Shown here: positions 31,834 through 34,569 of the stretch, piece by piece
Layout of the letters: each line of letters starts with the position of its first letter
How positions within the stretch are numbered: position 1 is the stretch's first letter
Assembly: GCA_046483125.1 (NCBI GenBank)
Contig: JAWODU010000030.1
Coordinates: 1-34,569 of the forward strand
Direction of reading: 5' to 3'
DNA from: JAWODU01 sp046483125
Lineage (GTDB): Bacteria > Verrucomicrobiota > Kiritimatiellia > UBA8416 > JAWODU01
DNA: 34,569 nt
The notes under the pieces: generated by a model
What the model was told of the DNA's origin: nothing
What the model saw: the letters and a program-made list of their open reading frames with translations, nothing else
Databases searched by the model: none
Program-made: the position numbers and the translations under genes

Positions 31834-32262
31834 TCAGCCGCGCTCAATCTCCACGCCCATACTGCGCGCGGTTCCCTGCACCATCCGCATTGCCGCTTCT
31901 TCGTCCGACGCGTTTAAATCGTTCATCTTAGTTTTCGCTATATCGCGCACTGCTTCCTGCGTAACTTTCCCGACCTTTTCCCTGTTCGGCGTCGCGGACC
32001 CCTTGGCGAGTCCCGCCGCTTTCTTCAACAGGGTCGCCGCCGGGGGGCTTTTCCTGATAAAGCTGAATGACCTGTCTTCATAAACGGTAATTACCACCGG
32101 CACAACGACGCCCGCCTGATCCTGCGTCTCCGCGTTAAAGGACTTGCAGAATTCCATGATATTGACGCCATGCTGACCCAGAGCGGGGCCCACCGGAGGG
32201 GCCGGTGTCGCCTGCCCCGCGGGAATCTGCAGTTTAATTGTTCCGGCAACTTTGCCCGCCAA
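31834..32262 (-). CDS. rplK: Ribosomal protein L11
   Basis: This 142-residue protein of the GTPase-associated centre binds 23S rRNA and is needed for RelA activation and thiostrepton binding in other bacteria. It carries IKLQIPAGQATPAPPVGPAL, GQHGVNIMEFCKSFN and the C-terminal RNA-binding domain with VRDIAKTKMNDLNASDEEAA. The start codon is TTG at 32262, preceded by AAGGAGA at good spacing; no ATG lies nearby. Confidence 0.96.
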   Translation of the reverse strand: MAGKVAGTIKLQIPAGQATPAPPVGPALGQHGVNIMEFCKSFNAETQDQAGVVVPVVITVYEDRSFSFIRKSPPAATLLKKAAGLAKGSATPNREKVGKVTQEAVRDIAKTKMNDLNASDEEAAMRMVQGTARSMGVEIERG

Positions 32263-32288
32263 AATATCTTCTCCTTACATCCATTCCC

Positions 32289-32353
32289 GTCCGCCTGCCC
32301 TCCGTAGTCCGTCGGCTGACGGACGAAGGCGCGTGTTATCCGTGCCTGCGGAC
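32289..32353. repeat. Palindromic element between nusG and rplK
   Basis: Almost the whole nusG-rplK gap is one structured element. Inner arms gtccgtc (32307-32313) and gacggac (32318-32324) with a GGCT loop are extended by cctcc (32299-32303) and gaagg (32325-32329). Outer 6-base arms gtccgc (32289-32294) and gcggac (32348-32353) bound it. It looks like a REP-type dispersed palindrome. An L1-binding rplK leader is the alternative, although I do not see the known L1 site sequence. Confidence 0.5.
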
Positions 32354-32356
32354 TCT

Positions 32357-32905
32357 CTACGCCCTCTCCACCTGCCAGTACTCGAGTTCCACGGGCGCCG
32401 ATCTCCCGAAAATAGCCACGGACACTTTCAGTTTGCCCCGCCCCGGATCCACTTCTTCCACCTGGCCGGTAAAGTTCAGGAACGGGCCGTCGGTAATTTT
32501 CACGCTCTCGCCCGGCTCGAATTCCACCTTGGGTTTTATCTTTTCCTTTTTCTCCGCCGCCTGGTGGAGAACAACGTCCACCTCTTCCGGCTGAAGCGGG
32601 GGCGGCTTTTCTCCCCCTATAAAACCTATAATACCCGGCGTCTCCCGTATAAAATGCCAGCAATCGCCCCTCAGCGCCTTCTTGTCGTCGTAAAGGGACA
32701 TGTGCACAAGAACGTAACCCGGGTAAAATTTCCGGGTCGTAGTGCACTTCACTCCGCGTTTCACCTCGGAAACCTTTTCCGTGGGGATTATCACCTCGTC
32801 GATGTAATCCTCCACGTTTTCGGTCTTCGCGCGTTTCCTGATGCTTTCCCGGACTTTATGCTCATGCCCGGTAAGCGTATGAACCACAAACCACTGCTTT
32901 TCCAT
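32357..32905 (-). CDS. nusG: Transcription elongation/antitermination factor NusG
   Basis: This 182-residue factor binds RNA polymerase through its N-terminal NGN domain (MEKQWFVVHTLTGHEHKVRE; KFYPGYVLVHM) and carries a C-terminal KOW domain (FEPGESVKITDGPFLNFTGQ) that contacts S10 or Rho. ATG 32905 is preferred, with GGGA upstream and a typical N-terminus. A GTG at 32920 overlapping the secE stop would add five residues. Confidence 0.97.
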   Translation of the reverse strand: MEKQWFVVHTLTGHEHKVRESIRKRAKTENVEDYIDEVIIPTEKVSEVKRGVKCTTTRKFYPGYVLVHMSLYDDKKALRGDCWHFIRETPGIIGFIGGEKPPPLQPEEVDVVLHQAAEKKEKIKPKVEFEPGESVKITDGPFLNFTGQVEEVDPGRGKLKVSVAIFGRSAPVELEYWQVERA

Positions 32906-32916
32906 TGCGTCCCAAC

Positions 32917-33126
32917 TCACCCAGCGGGAATCATTAACCTGAGAAATCTCACCAGAATCCAGTCACTGAAGCCCACAAAAGTGCTCAGGAGCAGTACCGA
33001 AACTATCACCACTACGGTCGATTCCATCAGCTCCGAACGCTCAGGCCATGTGGACTTCCTCATCTCGACGCCCACCTCGCCGATGAATGTCCTGATTCCC
33101 TCTATTATCTGTCTCAGCTTCTTCAC
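32917..33126 (-). CDS. secE: Preprotein translocase subunit SecE
   Basis: This 69-residue small SecE has one C-terminal membrane helix (ESTVVVIVSVLLLSTFVGFS) after the amphipathic region with VEMRKSTWPERSEL, the conserved SecE signature. It stabilises SecY in the inner membrane. GTG 33126 is chosen because GGGGG lies five bases upstream and the product has the usual length; an in-frame ATG four codons earlier lacks a ribosome binding site. It sits between trnW and nusG, the standard arrangement. Confidence 0.94.
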   Translation of the reverse strand: MKKLRQIIEGIRTFIGEVGVEMRKSTWPERSELMESTVVVIVSVLLLSTFVGFSDWILVRFLRLMIPAG

Positions 33127-33196
33127 AAAAACCCCCATACACAAATACAGGGAATACACTGCCGGCGCGGGGACTTGCTTCCCCCTGCTCTGCCGC

Positions 33197-33273
33197 TGGC
33201 AGGCCAGGAGGGACTCGAACCCCCAACTTCCGGTTTTGGAGACCGGTGCTCTGCCAGATTGAGCTACTGGCCT
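33197..33273 (-). tRNA. trnW: tRNA-Trp (anticodon CCA), 3' CCA encoded
   Basis: The sequence folds as a full cloverleaf. The 7-base acceptor stem is AGGCCAG with CTGGCCT, the D stem GCTC with GAGC, the anticodon stem CCGGT with ACCGG enclosing loop CTCCAAA (anticodon CCA at 33237-33239), and the T arm has loop TTCGAGT. The discriminator base is G, as usual for tRNA-Trp, followed by an encoded CCA (33197-33199). Its place between rpmG and secE is common in bacteria. Confidence 0.97.
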
Positions 33274-33329
33274 GATTACGAATCCCCGGCCGCCACAGCC
33301 GCCGTATTACATTCCACTGGGAAACCCCT

Positions 33330-33482
33330 TCAGCGAACCTCCTTATGCGCGGTCCGCTTCCGATCAAACCGGCAGTATTTCTTAACCTCCAGCCTGCCTC
33401 GCGTCCGGGCCTTGTTTTTCGTTGCAGTGTAATTCCGGCGTTTACACTCCGTGCACGCTAACGTTATCTGTTCCCTCGGCAT
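33330..33482 (-). CDS. rpmG: Ribosomal protein L33
   Basis: This 50-residue L33 begins MPREQITLACTECKRRNYTA, continues TKNKARTRGRLEVKKYC and ends RKRTAHKEVR. The first Cys pair (Cys10, Cys13) is kept, but the second pair is incomplete: Cys36 is followed by Arg-Phe-Asp, so the fourth zinc ligand is not a Cys. GGAG is about 12 bases upstream, a weak ribosome binding site. It lies between tuf and trnW. Confidence 0.95.
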   Translation of the reverse strand: MPREQITLACTECKRRNYTATKNKARTRGRLEVKKYCRFDRKRTAHKEVR

Positions 33483-33556
33483 CGCCGCAAATGCTCCATT
33501 CCGCCCGGCCCGCGCCGGTTTCCCGCGCTGACCCCGGCCTTTTCAGGAAAAACAAT

Positions 33557-34569
33557 TCACTCGTTGATCTTTGACACGGTCCCCGCTCCGACCGTACGTC
33601 CGCCTTCTCTGATCGCAAAGCGCATTTTCTCTTCCATTGCCACCGGGTTAATCAGCTTGACATCCATCGACGTATTATCGCCGGGCATTACCATTTCCAC
33701 TCCCTCCGGCAGTGTAATGTCCCCGGTCACGTCGGTGGTACGGAAGAAGAATTGCGGACGGTATCCCTTGAAAAACGGCGTATGACGCCCACCTTCTTCC
33801 TTGCTCAACACGTATACCTGCGCGTTGAACCCGGTATGGGGCGTTATACTGCCGGGCTTCGCCAGCACCTGTCCGCGTTCGACCTGGTCTTTTTTAACAC
33901 CTCTGAGCAAAACACCTATGTTGTCACCGGCCCTTCCCTCATCGAGAAGTTTTCTGAACATTTCCACGCCGGTAGCTGTGGTCTTCTGCGTGTCGTGAAG
34001 CCCCACTATTTCCACTTCGTCTCCGACTTTCACCACTCCGCGCTCAACCCTCCCGGTCACCACTGTGCCGCGTCCTTCAATCGAGAACACATCCTCAATA
34101 GGCATCAGGAAAGCCTGGTCCGTAACGCGAACCGGTTCGGGAACGTAATTGTCCAGCGCCTCGAGCAGTTCGCCTATACAGGCGGCCGCCGGGTCGTCGG
34201 CCGAGCCGACCTTTGTCGCGGAGAGTGAGTCTCCGCGAACAATCGGAATTTCGTCACCAGGGAACTCATACTTTGTCAGGAGCTCCCTTACTTCCAGTTC
34301 CACGAGATCGAGAAGCTCCGGATCGTCCACAAGGTCAACCTTGTTCAGAAACACGACAAGCGCCGGCACACCTACCTGACGCGCCAGCAGAATATGCTCG
34401 CGCGTCTGGGGCATAGGCCCGTCAGCCGCGCTCACAACTACGATGCCGCCGTCCATCTGCGCCGCCGCCCGCTTTCCTGCGTACGGATCCTTGGCGACCT
34501 CGATCGCCATGCGCCTCAGGTAGTCCAGCGAATGCTTTCGCTCGATCGGCGGTGGAGGATCGGCTTCGC
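33557..34569 (-). CDS. tuf: Elongation factor Tu, 5' part replaced by unrelated sequence; open at contig edge
   Basis: From about 34465 down to the stop at 33557 this is ordinary EF-Tu: AAQMDGGIVVVSAADGPMPQ, G4 NKVDLVDD, domain 2 with IEDVFSIEGRGTVVTGRVER and domain 3 ending RTVGAGTVSKINE. Upstream of the Ala-Ala-Gln-Met-Asp-Gly point the frame stays open to the contig edge but reads KHSLDYLRRMAIEVAKDPYA and further unrelated residues, instead of the DCPGH-DYVKNMITG region. The P-loop, switch I and G3 of EF-Tu are therefore missing. A chimeric contig end at a repeated tuf gene is the likeliest cause; recombination in the genome is the alternative. I do not recognise the roughly 34 upstream residues. 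Confidence 0.85.
   Translation of the reverse strand, partial: EADPPPPIERKHSLDYLRRMAIEVAKDPYAGKRAAAQMDGGIVVVSAADGPMPQTREHILLARQVGVPALVVFLNKVDLVDDPELLDLVELEVRELLTKYEFPGDEIPIVRGDSLSATKVGSADDPAAACIGELLEALDNYVPEPVRVTDQAFLMPIEDVFSIEGRGTVVTGRVERGVVKVGDEVEIVGLHDTQKTTATGVEMFRKLLDEGRAGDNIGVLLRGVKKDQVERGQVLAKPGSITPHTGFNAQVYVLSKEEGGRHTPFFKGYRPQFFFRTTDVTGDITLPEGVEMVMPGDNTSMDVKLINPVAMEEKMRFAIREGGRTVGAGTVSKINE

Noticed and set aside
32252..33262. 336-codon plus-strand frame crossing nusG, secE and trnW
   Set aside because: It runs antisense through three established genes including a tRNA.
33483..33556. GC-rich stem CCGGC/GCCGG between tuf and rpmG as a terminator
   Set aside because: Only five base pairs and no T tract follow; the spacer shows nothing else supportable.
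1..34569. CRISPR arrays, prophage, integrase, toxin-antitoxin or defence genes
   Set aside because: None seen; repeats are short, degenerate and intergenic, and all large frames are housekeeping or secretion genes.

Overview
The window reads as one bacterial contig of roughly 55% GC. It holds an almost unbroken minus-strand ribosomal/transcription supercluster, about 4.3 to 34.5 kb, followed at the low-coordinate end by a small regulatory and secretion module. Read 5' to 3' on the minus strand the order is tuf (cut), rpmG, trnW, secE, nusG, rplK, rplA, rplJ, rplL, rpoB, rpoC, rpsL, rpsG, fusA, rpsJ, rplC, rplD, rplW, rplB, rpsS, rplV, rpsC, rplP, rpmC, rpsQ, rplN, rplX, rplE, rpsN, rpsH, rplF, rplR, rpsE, rplO, secY, adk, (map remnant), rpmJ, rpsM, rpsK, rpsD, rpoA, rplQ. 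The classical rif, str, S10, spc and alpha operons are therefore fused. Most genes are separated by fewer than 40 bases or overlap through TGA/ATG junctions.

The organism cannot be named from this sequence. A Gram-negative-type secretion system, zinc-ribbon forms of S4, S14, L24 and L36, no rpmD, and intergenic DNA full of short degenerate repeats would fit a PVC-type lineage (Verrucomicrobiota, Kiritimatiellota or Lentisphaerota) or a similar environmental phylum. This is a weak inference.

Low-coordinate region (1-4284): a type II secretion/type IV pilus pseudopilin (cut by the contig edge) and a GspF/PilC inner-membrane protein run leftward. A sigma54-dependent activator gene runs rightward from a shared 361-base divergent region. 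That region holds a near-consensus sigma54 promoter facing the secretion genes, a sigma70-like promoter facing the activator, and two GCGT-N6/7-ACGC sites 22 bases apart, 155-190 bases upstream of the predicted sigma54 start. I read this as a self-contained regulatory circuit. The activator is unusual in ending in a winged-helix domain instead of a Fis-type helix-turn-helix.

The activator and rplQ converge and their stop codons share TTAA. The intrinsic terminator of the whole ribosomal cluster lies inside the last codons of the activator gene.

The few wide gaps in the cluster are informative. One holds a 52-codon remnant of map between adk and rpmJ. Another holds a 106-base structured insertion that duplicated the end of rplW. 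Others hold heptamer repeat arrays (also in the pseudopilin-gspF gap), a palindromic element between nusG and rplK, and a 327-base rplJ-rplL spacer with competing inverted repeats. At the high-coordinate edge the tuf reading frame loses EF-Tu homology and continues into unrelated sequence, probably an assembly chimera.
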